Assembly (NCBI GenBank): GCA_905479495.1
Contig: CAJQMR010000026.1
Span: forward strand, 1-64,000
Direction of reading: 5' to 3'
Source: an uncultured Anaerolineae bacterium
GTDB lineage: Bacteria > Chloroflexota > Anaerolineae > Promineifilales > Promineifilaceae
DNA: 64,000 nt
Shown: positions 52,366 through 60,223 of the stretch, piece by piece
Layout: the number at the start of each line of letters is the position of its first letter
Numbering within the stretch: the stretch's first letter is position 1
Program-made: the position numbers and the translations under genes
The notes under the pieces: generated by a model
The model's database searches: none
Told to the model about the DNA's origin: nothing
The model's input: the letters and a program-made list of their open reading frames with translations, nothing else

Positions 52366-54325
52366 TGGTCTCCTTTTGACCAAGCAGTAACGCTACCAAC
52401 CCCACCCCCGTGCCCACGACGAAGCTGGGCACCGCTTGCTGCAAGGTGTCTTTCAGGGCGCGTTCGGGGTGGCGGAAGCCGACCAGCCCCATTGTTTGCC
52501 CGATTGTGCCGAGGACGGCCGTTCCCACCGCCCCATTTTTATATCCTTGATTGGCCAACACGAGCGAAACGGCCGTTGCCGCTGGTCCCAAACCTGCCCA
52601 TTTGCGCGCCGGTTTGGGGCCGATGGCCATTTGGATGTCGCCCAGGGTGGCCATCGCTGCCGAAATGTGGTGGGTGTGCCCTTCTGCGTGGCCCGGATCG
52701 AGGGTGGAGAGCACGTCCAGGTTTTGCTGGCGTGCGGCCAGATAACCTGCACCGAGCACAGCCAAAGCCACTGCCTTGCTGCTGTTGTTGGGGAGTTGTA
52801 GAACGGCCGTTGCCAGCGGCAGTAACCAATCCAGATTAAACCCTTTGTACGCCTCGATGCGCAGCTGATATTCCTGCCCACTGGTGCTGGTCGCTAAAGC
52901 CGCTGCGGCGGTGGCCTGGTAGGCCAAACCCGCCAGCCAGCCTGCCGTGCCATCTAGCCGGGTGGCCTGCTGCACAGCAAGCGGCGTGAGCGCGGTGGCA
53001 CCCAGAGCAATCAGCTTGGGGGCGTAAGATGGCGGGTAAAGCGCGGCCAAATCGCCGTGGTCATGCCCATGATCGTGGTCGTGGTGATTGTGGTGGTCAT
53101 GATCGTGGTGGTGATGGTCATGTGCATGATCATGCTCGTGAGAATGGGCCAGGCGGGCGATGGCGGCCTGGTTGCGCTGTTCCTCCACAAACGGCAGCGT
53201 GGCGGCTCCGCCAGCGGCGGCGAGTGTCAGCGGCAGGGCGATGGGTTCGGGCAGGTTGAGCAGGCTGGAAACGGCCGTTGCCCCAATGCCAGCCACGCTC
53301 ACTCCTGCCAGCGCCAATTCCTGCGTGTCCGGTGCGGGTACGGGCGTGGGCAGCGTTACGTCGCGGGAGACGATGTAACCTGCATCTTCCAGCGCATGCT
53401 TCAGGTGATGCACGTAATCGATCCCTTCCAGCGGTGCGGTGGCGTGCAGCACGCGGAAAAAGTTGACGTAGCAGAGCCGGATGCCGCGCTCGCGGGCGAA
53501 ATGGGCCCAGTTGTGGCACGCTGCATGGTAATCCAGGGGAATCATGTCCTCCAGGGTGAATTGATGGGCCAAAACCACGTTAGGCGCGCGCCGCTTGGCC
53601 ACAAACCAATCCCCTTTTTGGTGGCGCGATTCGGCAAAATAAACCAGCGACAAGTTGTGCGCTTCCATCGCTTCCACCGTTTCATCCAGGTGCATTTCGT
53701 GGCCCAAAATCATGTTCCCGGCAAAGGCGACCAGGTTGTTGAGAACGGCCGTTTGCCCCAGCGTCCTTTCTAATAACGCTTTCTCTGGCCAGGCGTAGCT
53801 CACTGGGCGAGGCAGTAGCGCCAACCCATTGGTCTGGATGCGTTGTGCCAGGGCCACATCGTACCCCAGCCCGATTTCACCAACGGTGGGCAAATCCCCG
53901 GCAAAGATGAGTGTTTGCCCGTCCAGGCAGTTGGCCTGAGTGTAGGGTAGCCGCTCGCGCAGCTCGGTGGCCAGGTGGCGCAGCAGATTTTCCGGGCCGT
54001 GCAGGTAGTTCCAATGGCCAACGCGAGGCGCGTCCGAGCGCGGCCGGGCGGGGGCTTGTGGCGTGAGTTGTCCACTGTGCAGCAGTCGGTTTAGCGTTAG
54101 CTCTGGCAAGGAGAGATGGGTGGCTCCGTTGCTGGCCAGCATCTCCACCAGTTCGGTCAATGGCAGTCCGGCACGGATGGCGGCGGCCTGCGCGTCGTCA
54201 AAATCGACGCAGATGGCGACGCGTTTGTTTTGTGCTTCCCACTGCTGGCGGCGTTGCAAAACCCGGCTGGAGGCGACGCCGCCAGCGACGGCCAGGGTGA
54301 GTGAAAGCAGGCGTGATAGTTTCAA
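52358..54325 (-). CDS. DUF5693 family membrane protein with His-rich loop
   Basis: The 655-residue protein has an N-terminal signal-like helix and a soluble domain typical of DUF5693 ('VAICVDFDDAQAAAIRAGLPLTELVEMLASNGATHLSL', in two parts). A membrane region of several helices follows (about 345-655). Between the first two lies a His/Asp stretch of about 30 residues ('HEHDHAHDHHHH', near 400), unusual for the family and likely to bind metal. The role of DUF5693 is unknown; it occurs near polysaccharide and export genes. It is the third gene of the peptide operon. Confidence 0.78.
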   Translation of the reverse strand: MKLSRLLSLTLAVAGGVASSRVLQRRQQWEAQNKRVAICVDFDDAQAAAIRAGLPLTELVEMLASNGATHLSLPELTLNRLLHSGQLTPQAPARPRSDAPRVGHWNYLHGPENLLRHLATELRERLPYTQANCLDGQTLIFAGDLPTVGEIGLGYDVALAQRIQTNGLALLPRPVSYAWPEKALLERTLGQTAVLNNLVAFAGNMILGHEMHLDETVEAMEAHNLSLVYFAESRHQKGDWFVAKRRAPNVVLAHQFTLEDMIPLDYHAACHNWAHFARERGIRLCYVNFFRVLHATAPLEGIDYVHHLKHALEDAGYIVSRDVTLPTPVPAPDTQELALAGVSVAGIGATAVSSLLNLPEPIALPLTLAAAGGAATLPFVEEQRNQAAIARLAHSHEHDHAHDHHHHDHDHHNHHDHDHGHDHGDLAALYPPSYAPKLIALGATALTPLAVQQATRLDGTAGWLAGLAYQATAAAALATSTSGQEYQLRIEAYKGFNLDWLLPLATAVLQLPNNSSKAVALAVLGAGYLAARQQNLDVLSTLDPGHAEGHTHHISAAMATLGDIQMAIGPKPARKWAGLGPAATAVSLVLANQGYKNGAVGTAVLGTIGQTMGLVGFRHPERALKDTLQQAVPSFVVGTGVGLVALLLGQKETRD

Positions 54326-54359
54326 AACGGGTCTTCTCCATTTTTTACCCTCACCCCAG

Positions 54360-54412
54360 CCCTCTCCCTACGAGGGAGAGGGAGCTGTTCCCTCCCCCTG
54401 AAATGGGGAGGG
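54360..54412. repeat. Two tandem G/C-rich hairpins
   Basis: CCCTCTCCC-TACGA-GGGAGAGGG (54360-54382) followed by CCCTCCCC-CTGAAAT-GGGGAGGG (54390-54412). They lie between the nucleotidyltransferase and DUF5693 genes. This G/C palindromic form is a widespread intergenic repeat type in bacteria. Confidence 0.75.
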
Positions 54413-54424
54413 TTAGGGAGGGGG

Positions 54425-55663
54425 TCATTTCTTAAGCATCTGCGCCGTATCGGTGCGGGTGAACTGAACGGCCGTTTGCCACACACGCCACTTTTCTCCC
54501 CAAGTCGGTGCCCAGCGGGCAATCTCGATGCGATCTTTCACGCCGCGCCGCAGTCGGTCGCCCAGGGTTAGCAGCGGTTTTTGCTGGGTGCGGCGCAGGA
54601 CGTAGGCTAAATCCATCTGCTCGATGCGCTGGCGCAGGCTGTGGGGCGTTTGTTCAGCCAGCTTTGGCAAAATGTGGTCAGGCAGCGGTGCGCCAACCAG
54701 CTTTTGGGCCAGCGTTAGCGCCGCCAGGACGTAACCCGCGCTTTTTGCCTCGGCCACGCGCTGCAAAAAAATGTTCCAATCCACCTTGCCAGTCGAGGAG
54801 TTTGCATCCTCAGATGCAAACCAGGCAGCTTCGGATGCCCGCTCCTCCGAATCGAGGTGCTGATGTTGGGTAATAACCAGCAAATCGGTGAGCTGCACAA
54901 AGGAAGGTGCCCCTTGGATGAGATGGAAGCTGAAGTGCAGGCAGATGTGGTGCAGCAGATCGGTGGGATTGAGGACATGGCAGGCGGGGGCGTTGGGCGT
55001 GAGAACGGCCGTATCCACCCGCTCCCGAATCCCCGGCGTGATGTCTACTTTCAGACCAAACCAGGATTCCTGCAACGAGCTGTGCGGCTCGATGGTGCGA
55101 TCCAGGCCAGCAGAAAGGTATGGGTTGGGCGTGGCGTTGCCCGTTTCTGCCTCTTCGCGGCGGAAGGTGCTGGTGTGTTTGGTGACGCGCGCCCCCGTCT
55201 CCGCCGATTTGTGTTTACCACCATAGCCCAACGCCAGCAGCATTGCCTCAGCTTGCGGCAGCTCATCTGGTGTGAACAGCAAATCGATATCGTTCATGGG
55301 GCGTTGGGCTGGTTCGGGGTAATAGCAGGCAGCCAGATGCACGCCTTTGAGAGCAACTGGCTGCAAATTTGCCGTTGTGCAGGCGGCTAAAACTTGCGCC
55401 AGCTGCGCATAAATCGCTGCGCTGCGCTGGGTTTGCATTTTGTGGGTAACGGCTAACTTGGCCATTGTTTTGGGTGGGATTTTGGTATGCCACATCTTTA
55501 ATCTGGCGTAAACTTGCGGGGCTAAGCCAAAGGCAATGGCGCGCACGGCAAAATCATCCCAATTGAGCTGTTGGGCCTGTTGCTGCCATTGATCCGGTTT
55601 TTGCTGAGGGCGTAAAACGTCTAGCAGATATTGGGTGGTAGTGGTCGCTGTTGAGGTGGTCAT
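54425..55663 (-). CDS. PF14907 nucleotidyltransferase, second copy
   Basis: The 412-residue protein has the PF14907 pattern: 'TANLQPVALKGVHLAACYYPE' (split), then 'PAQRPMNDIDLLFTPDEL' with the D-x-D near residue 125, then 'HVLNPTDLLHHICLHFSFHL'. It is about as long as the first copy but very different outside the core. It begins 87 bp after the stop of the first 21-residue peptide gene (reading on the minus strand), with no gene between, so it is the first enzyme of the operon. I infer it modifies the peptide or a partner by nucleotidyl transfer. Confidence 0.85.
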   Translation of the reverse strand: MTTSTATTTTQYLLDVLRPQQKPDQWQQQAQQLNWDDFAVRAIAFGLAPQVYARLKMWHTKIPPKTMAKLAVTHKMQTQRSAAIYAQLAQVLAACTTANLQPVALKGVHLAACYYPEPAQRPMNDIDLLFTPDELPQAEAMLLALGYGGKHKSAETGARVTKHTSTFRREEAETGNATPNPYLSAGLDRTIEPHSSLQESWFGLKVDITPGIRERVDTAVLTPNAPACHVLNPTDLLHHICLHFSFHLIQGAPSFVQLTDLLVITQHQHLDSEERASEAAWFASEDANSSTGKVDWNIFLQRVAEAKSAGYVLAALTLAQKLVGAPLPDHILPKLAEQTPHSLRQRIEQMDLAYVLRRTQQKPLLTLGDRLRRGVKDRIEIARWAPTWGEKWRVWQTAVQFTRTDTAQMLKK

Positions 55664-55750
55664 GTAATGGTTAAATTCTGGTCAAAGAGAGGCACATTAC
55701 CAACCGATTACAGCAAGGTTTATCTCAGGTTTGTCTATGTTTGCCAGAAA

Positions 55751-55816
55751 TTAGTGGCTGCTGAATGTAACCTGGGTCAATTCTTCGTGCTTGGTGATTG
55801 CTGGTTTTTTGTACAT
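55751..55816 (-). CDS. 21-residue peptide, RiPP-precursor-like, copy 1
   Basis: ATG at 55816, TAA at 55751. After Met the sequence is YKKPAITKHEELTQVTFSSH, identical in the second copy at 55879. GGAG of TTAGGAGAAGGTAA sits seven bases upstream. The codons differ from copy 2 at six positions (Tyr2, Ala6, Leu13, Thr14, Gln15, Thr17), all synonymous, which shows selection on the peptide. Y2-x-x-P5-x-I7 resembles the YxxPxL element of lasso-peptide leaders bound by the B1/RRE protein. The C-terminal Ser19-Ser20-His21 could be phosphorylated by the HPr-kinase-like enzyme nearby. It is too short for most gene finders. Confidence 0.8.
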   Translation of the reverse strand: MYKKPAITKHEELTQVTFSSH

Positions 55817-55878
55817 TTACCTTCTCCTAAACTGGTTGAAATTGTATTGTCTGATTTGAGATTGGGGGGGGTGCTGAA

Positions 55879-55944
55879 TTAGTGGCTGCTGAACGTAACT
55901 TGTGTCAGTTCTTCGTGCTTGGTGATGGCTGGTTTTTTATACAT
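55879..55944 (-). CDS. 21-residue peptide, RiPP-precursor-like, copy 2
   Basis: ATG at 55944, TAA at 55879. It encodes exactly the same peptide as copy 1 and has its own ribosome-binding site (TTAGGAGAGAACC). The 62 bases between copies are unrelated except near the genes, and include a run of eight G. Together with copy 1 it lies upstream of the nucleotidyltransferase gene on the same strand. The leader-like half (residues 2-14) and the short tail (VTFSSH) suggest a tiny core, or that the peptide acts whole. Duplicated precursor genes are common in RiPP loci. No lasso B or C protein is encoded in the window. Confidence 0.8.
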   Translation of the reverse strand: MYKKPAITKHEELTQVTFSSH

Positions 55945-56231
55945 GGTTCTCTCCTAAAAATTAAGAAATGGGCCGTACCTGGCGGTAACGCGCCTCCCTT
56001 TGACCAAATTTATCACCCGTTTCTGGATGCATTTGTGTAATTAGCCAGATTGCGTTTGAATCTAGGTTATTCACAGAACATTCCCTGGTTTGTTAAACGA
56101 TAGCGACGAAGTCCAGGCTTGCTTGCCAGAAGCATCGGTGATGTTTAGTATAACCATTTTACCCTTTTCGACAATTTATACGCTCTGGCCGATTGTTTGG
56201 ATCTGTCGGCGTTGCATTTGGATGGACATTC

Positions 56232-57278
56232 ATGAAAATCCCCGATTTGGATTGGTTATCGTACTTGCCTGAGATTGAGTTGGCGGACTTTTGGCAGCGC
56301 CGCGCCAATGATCTATGCCATCGACGGGAGGTGCAGTTGTTTGGTCATCGGCTGGTGGTGGAGAGCAATGAGGCGGGGTTGTTTACGGCCGTTTCCCTGG
56401 CCCTCAACCAATATTCCCAAACCAGCCAAACCAAGTCACCGCTGGGAACGCTCCAGCTAATCGTGCAGTCGATGCGCCAGCCACCCGGCCCCGCGCCCGA
56501 CGACTTGATGCAGCAACTCACTTATAGCGGCAGCGGCGACTGGCTGATGATGCAATTGGGCGGCTGGGGGATGGCCCATCTGGATTTGGCGAAGCGGCGC
56601 GGTACGGCCGTTCTTGATCCGCAACTTGCCGCCAGACCAGAGCTAGTCGCCCAATGCGTCTTGCACACGCTTTTGCTCAATCTGGTCATTGGGCATGGCT
56701 ACGGGATGCTACACGCCTCTTGCCTGGTGCGGGACGGCGTAGCGCTGCTGCTGTTGGCTCCGCACAACACGGGTAAATCAACCACAGCGCTGCGGCTGGC
56801 ACTGGCAGGCTTTCGTTTGCTGACGGACAGCATGGTGTTTGTAGATGGCGACGGCTTTTTGCACGGCTATCCGGTGGGGCTGGCCAAGCTGCGCGGCGAC
56901 ATGGTGGATCAGTTCCCGACGGTACGGCCGTTCCTCCAACCAGAAATCGTGCGCCAGGAAACGAAGTATCGGGTGGATTTACGCAGCGTGAACCCGAATT
57001 TTGTGCAGGAAACGGCCGTTCAGCCCAAGAAAGTTATTCTGTGTTTGCTGTCTCGCCATGATGAACCTGAAACAGTGATTGTGGATGTGGGGGAAACGGC
57101 CGTTATCCAGGCGATCCTGCAAAACAGTTTGTATGTGGATCAGCCGCAGGTTTGGCAGAAGAATGTAGAGAATTTGCAGCAGTTGTTGGTGGGGGAAACG
57201 GCCGTTGCGCTAAAATTGGGTAGGGATCATGCAAGATTGGTCCAAGTGCTAGAAACGCTGAGTCAGAGACCCCAATAG
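56232..57278 (+). CDS. HPr-kinase-like P-loop protein
   Basis: The 348-residue protein has a C-terminal HprK-like ATPase: 'GYGMLHASCLVRDGVALLLLAPHNTGKSTTALRLAL' (in two parts; Walker A 'APHNTGKST' near 176), then 'FRLLTDSMVFVDGDGFLHGYPV', matching HPr kinase relatives of RiPP clusters. Such enzymes (as in paeninodin-type lasso clusters) phosphorylate a C-terminal Ser of the precursor. The N-terminal part (about 1-150) has no known motif. It is divergent from the two peptide genes, sharing a 287-bp region. The start is ATG 56232; the longer TTG frame at 56193 is less likely. Many ACGGCCGT sites. Confidence 0.8.
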   Translation: MKIPDLDWLSYLPEIELADFWQRRANDLCHRREVQLFGHRLVVESNEAGLFTAVSLALNQYSQTSQTKSPLGTLQLIVQSMRQPPGPAPDDLMQQLTYSGSGDWLMMQLGGWGMAHLDLAKRRGTAVLDPQLAARPELVAQCVLHTLLLNLVIGHGYGMLHASCLVRDGVALLLLAPHNTGKSTTALRLALAGFRLLTDSMVFVDGDGFLHGYPVGLAKLRGDMVDQFPTVRPFLQPEIVRQETKYRVDLRSVNPNFVQETAVQPKKVILCLLSRHDEPETVIVDVGETAVIQAILQNSLYVDQPQVWQKNVENLQQLLVGETAVALKLGRDHARLVQVLETLSQRPQ

Positions 57279-57288
57279 GAGCGATCGT

Positions 57289-57717
57289 ATGAAAGTAAAG
57301 TTGGTTATTGGGATAGCCCTTATTTTGATTATTGTTTCCATTGATTTGATCCATCATCAACACATATTGCCGCAATTTTTTATTGCACCTGACGGGCACA
57401 CAATTGCTAATCAATTTGCCCAGGCCGTAGTTTCTGGTGACGCAGATTTAGCGCTCGATTTAACTGACGGTAGTCTGGCATGTGAAGAAAATATGCGCCA
57501 AACCTTGGAAAAATATTCTATTTATGAGGGTTCAGAGATTGAAAGTATCGTGGCCAATGCTTATCAATTTTTAGATGCACCACATGAAGGGTTTGTTGAT
57601 GTCCTGGTTACCTTCGAAAGGGTAAGCGATTTGGAAGGGTTTACGGCCAGGCTTAAAACTGATCATACGGTTATTGGAAAACGATTTACGTGTGGAGTCG
57701 CGTTGCCTGAAACGTAG
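57289..57717 (+). CDS. Small exported hypothetical protein
   Basis: The 142-residue protein has an N-terminal helix ('KLVIGIALILIIVSIDLI') and a soluble extracytoplasmic part: 'FAQAVVSGDADLALDLTDGS' and 'FVDVLVTFERVSDLEGFTAR'. The second half looks like an NTF2/DUF-like fold, but I cannot name it. It starts 10 bp after the HPr-kinase-like gene and is AT-rich. A remnant similar to the kinase's 3' end follows, so it may have been inserted into a duplicated kinase. Confidence 0.6.
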   Translation: MKVKLVIGIALILIIVSIDLIHHQHILPQFFIAPDGHTIANQFAQAVVSGDADLALDLTDGSLACEENMRQTLEKYSIYEGSEIESIVANAYQFLDAPHEGFVDVLVTFERVSDLEGFTARLKTDHTVIGKRFTCGVALPET

Positions 57718-57731
57718 ATATCCTAGTTCAT

Positions 57732-57840
57732 CTTGCGCAATAGTTTGTATGTGGCCCAGCTGCACCTGTGGCGGCAGAATGTGGTGAATTTGCAGGGAGT
57801 TTTGGTGGGGAAACGGCCGTTCTCCTAAAACTTGGTTCCG
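57732..57840 (+). pseudogene. Remnant of a second HPr-kinase-like gene (3' end)
   Basis: Bases 57732-57840 mirror 57114-57222 in the intact kinase gene. The remnant reads 'LRNSLYVAQLHLWRQNVVNL' where the gene reads 'LQNSLYVDQPQVWQKNVENL', both then ending with 'VLVG' or 'LLVG'. A two-base loss before AAACGGCCGT shifts the frame and gives an early stop. Nothing of the 5' part remains. It indicates a former tandem kinase copy. Confidence 0.75.
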
Positions 57841-57880
57841 ATCTGAGAAGCTTAAATCAATTGCTGAACAAACTTGTCGC

Positions 57881-58510
57881 CTAGCGTTTGCTTGCCAAGA
57901 TGACAAGGATTTTTCCGTTCAACCTGGAATAAACGGCTTCTATCGCAAACATCTTAAATTCTTTTCTCACCTCATCTTCTGTAAAAATGTGGTGTGGCAA
58001 TCCCCGTTCTGGCCCTTCTAGCGGAACATAGGTGCCTGGCTCAATTTCCTTGTACGGATATTCGTCATCCAAACCTCCTGCGACACTGACAATCATGAAG
58101 CCGTTTGGGATCAGCACTCGCCAAAGTTCTTGTATTACCAACCGAATCGCATCTATTCGTGCATGATGGATAGATTGAACCGACCAAATACCATCAAAAC
58201 TGCTTTTCCTGAAAGGCAGCGGCAATCGGAAATCGCATTGCACTAGAGAAACCGGCATCGTTGCTGAGGCAAGCCTTCGCCGCGAGATATTCAATCCCGT
58301 GGGGGAAATATCAGCGCCAATCATGTCAAAACCTTTTTCTGCAAAAGGGACCAGATAATTTCCGTTTCCACACCCCAAATCAAGAATGCGTTGGCAGTTC
58401 CGACTTTGGAGAGTAGGCACAACTTCATGGAACAGTGGTACGGGATCTTGTTGGGGCCATTTATCTTGCTGATAAATTATTTCCCATGGATGTTCTATAT
58501 CAGGCATCAT
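57881..58510 (-). CDS. Class I SAM-dependent methyltransferase
   Basis: The 209-residue enzyme has motif I 'RILDLGCGNGNYLVPFAEKG' (about 39-58), acidic strand 2 'MIGADISPTGLNISRRRL', 'DGIWSVQSIHHAR' and 'VLIPNGFMIVSVAGG', as in Methyltransf_11/31. 'WEIIYQQDKWPQQDPVP' at the N-terminus resembles thiopurine/small-molecule methyltransferases. There is no ACGGCCGT in it, it is AT-rich, and it starts a 2.3-kb stretch that looks acquired. Confidence 0.85.
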   Translation of the reverse strand: MMPDIEHPWEIIYQQDKWPQQDPVPLFHEVVPTLQSRNCQRILDLGCGNGNYLVPFAEKGFDMIGADISPTGLNISRRRLASATMPVSLVQCDFRLPLPFRKSSFDGIWSVQSIHHARIDAIRLVIQELWRVLIPNGFMIVSVAGGLDDEYPYKEIEPGTYVPLEGPERGLPHHIFTEDEVRKEFKMFAIEAVYSRLNGKILVILASKR

Positions 58511-58572
58511 GACACACTTTGGGTATAGAGGTGCTTAACACGACCTCAAATGGCTACATCTTATAGGATCCA

Positions 58573-59565
58573 TTACCAATAATAATCAATCCATTCGTGC
58601 AACAGCCTGGTATCGTGAGTAATTAGATTATTGCGTAGTTTGTTGCCCCAAACATAGTAGAGTACGTGATACAGATAGCCCATATTGAAGATTCGTCGGA
58701 ATGGGACAAATACTTTATATACTGCTTCAATCTCAGAATCTGAGAGGCCACCCGCGTTCTCATATCCGCGCAGGAAATATTCAAGCCGTCTTTTCCGATT
58801 ATCGACAACATCTTCGCGAATTCCGGCGCTAAAGTTTCCTAGAAACGGTGACACATCATAGGCACGCCAACCATAGCCACAAAAATCAAAGTCATAGATG
58901 GTCAAATTACCATCGGTTCTTCTATGGATATTACCTGTATGAATGTCCCCATGACAAAGTCCCCAATTCCAATCTCTGGCTCGGTCTTGAATCTGTTCTT
59001 TCAGTTCCTTCACCACTTCCTTTAGAAAAGATAGCTCAATCTGCGGGTTGAATTTACTGTAGTCTCCTAATATTTCAATAGAACGATCCAAGAACAGCCG
59101 CTCATCCAGTTTCCACCGTTGGGGCGATGTTGGCATCGCGTCCAGTGCGGCGTGCATTTCAGATATTAAACAGCTTATCTCGATTATCTCTCGCTCATCA
59201 ATTAGGTCACTGTTACAGGGATTTCCCTCTGCTTCTGAGAAAAGCACCCCAAACCTGTTACCCTCCGGCGTGTTGAGTGGCAGGAGGTATTTTTCATTCT
59301 TCCTTGCGATTGGATATGCAACTGATAATCCTGACTGTCTTAAGTGATTGACGATTTTAATTTCAGCTTCAATGGCATTTTCTTCGATATCGTTTCTGGC
59401 GTATATTTTGAAAAAGTAGGAGAGATTTCCATTTGTGCATCGATATATATCATTGACTCCACGGTATTCAAACGCACATGCCGTATTTTGAGGAATGTCA
59501 CTGTAGTTTCCTCTTATCTTATCGAGTATATCAGCCGCAGCAATAGTGGACCGAACGATTTGCAT
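58573..59565 (-). CDS. APH-family phosphotransferase (SrkA/homoserine-kinase-like)
   Basis: The 330-residue protein has the aminoglycoside-phosphotransferase fold: 'YFFKIYARNDIEENAIEAEI' (nucleotide lysine and Glu), 'GLCHGDIHTGNIHRR' (catalytic loop, Asp near 205) and 'TIYDFDFCGYGWRAYDV' (metal Asp near 226). The sequence is closest in style to SrkA or homoserine-kinase-type members rather than drug-resistance enzymes. The ATG at 59565 follows AAGGAAGG; the longer frame from 59586 is less likely. It is in the motif-free, AT-rich stretch. Confidence 0.85.
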   Translation of the reverse strand: MQIVRSTIAAADILDKIRGNYSDIPQNTACAFEYRGVNDIYRCTNGNLSYFFKIYARNDIEENAIEAEIKIVNHLRQSGLSVAYPIARKNEKYLLPLNTPEGNRFGVLFSEAEGNPCNSDLIDEREIIEISCLISEMHAALDAMPTSPQRWKLDERLFLDRSIEILGDYSKFNPQIELSFLKEVVKELKEQIQDRARDWNWGLCHGDIHTGNIHRRTDGNLTIYDFDFCGYGWRAYDVSPFLGNFSAGIREDVVDNRKRRLEYFLRGYENAGGLSDSEIEAVYKVFVPFRRIFNMGYLYHVLYYVWGNKLRNNLITHDTRLLHEWIDYYW

Positions 59566-59600
59566 CTTGCCTTCCTTGCAACGCAATTTTTTATAATTCA

Positions 59601-59700
59601 GGACTTACGCAGTGAAGACTACAAAAGTCTTGTTCTCTCTGGCAATAACAACATTTGCTCCGAGACTTTTGTAGTTCGGTTAGGGTAAATGCGTAAGTCC
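59601..59700. mobile_element. MITE-like element with GGACTTACGCA ends
   Basis: A 100-bp element whose ends are GGACTTACGCA (59601-59611) and TGCGTAAGTCC (59690-59700), with inner arms ACTACAAAAGTC (59618-59629) and GACTTTTGTAGT also pairing. ATAATT flanks both sides, a possible target duplication. Ends of this type occur on IS and MITE elements in cyanobacteria and related groups. Confidence 0.75.
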
Positions 59701-59719
59701 CATAATTATCTCAGTTCAC

Positions 59720-60223
59720 CTAAGGCCGCGACACCAAGTTGGCATTTCCAAGAATTGTGTCCACGACGCGTGCGAGCGGTGCCGTGGCGTCGATGATGAT
59801 TCCGTTTTTGGGAATGTCTTCTTTTGTAGCATGGAGTCGTGCAATGAAGGCTCGCTCGCTGGCGCGTCCGCCAAACTCGTCTTCTGGCCGGGAAGCAAGA
59901 CGCCGGTTCAGCGTGTCCAGATCGACCTCAAGCACAAAAACGGCATCAAATAGATCGATGAATTGCTCGAAGTTCCTGGAACCGCCGCAAAAGAACGATG
60001 CCGCCTGCGTTTGGTCGGCTGCCAAAGCCCGGACCTTAGCGATATCCCAGATATGATGCGCGTGGGTGGAGCCAGCCAGGGGCTTGCCAGTTTGGGGATC
60101 GCCCTGATAGGCCAACTCCCTGTCGCCATGGATGGCGTGATAGCCGCGCCGTTGCAGCTCGTCGCAGACCGAGGTTTTGCCGGTGCCGGAGACACCTTCG
60201 ACTAAGTAGTTTTTGCGACCCAT
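59720..60223 (-). CDS. Small P-loop kinase-like ATPase
   Basis: The 167-residue protein has Walker A 'VEGVSGTGKTSVCDELQRRG' (near 8-27), 'YHAIHGDRELAYQGDP' (strand with Asp after the P-loop) and a LID-like region 'LNRRLASRPEDEFGGRASER', typical of the adenylate/shikimate-kinase-like superfamily. A nucleoside- or small-molecule kinase is likely; the substrate is unknown. It is the last gene of the motif-poor stretch, following the MITE-like element. Confidence 0.8.
   Translation of the reverse strand: MGRKNYLVEGVSGTGKTSVCDELQRRGYHAIHGDRELAYQGDPQTGKPLAGSTHAHHIWDIAKVRALAADQTQAASFFCGGSRNFEQFIDLFDAVFVLEVDLDTLNRRLASRPEDEFGGRASERAFIARLHATKEDIPKNGIIIDATAPLARVVDTILGNANLVSRP

Noticed and set aside
53057..53773. 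238-residue plus-strand frame starting with a Val/Met-rich stretch
   Set aside because: Antisense shadow of the His-rich part of the DUF5693 gene; the 'MVMPMIVVVVI' start is the complement of His/Asp codons.
55667..55882. 71-residue plus-strand frame opposite the first peptide gene
   Set aside because: It is the complement of the peptide gene and its spacer; the second copy is not kept open in the same frame, whereas the peptide frame is identical in both.
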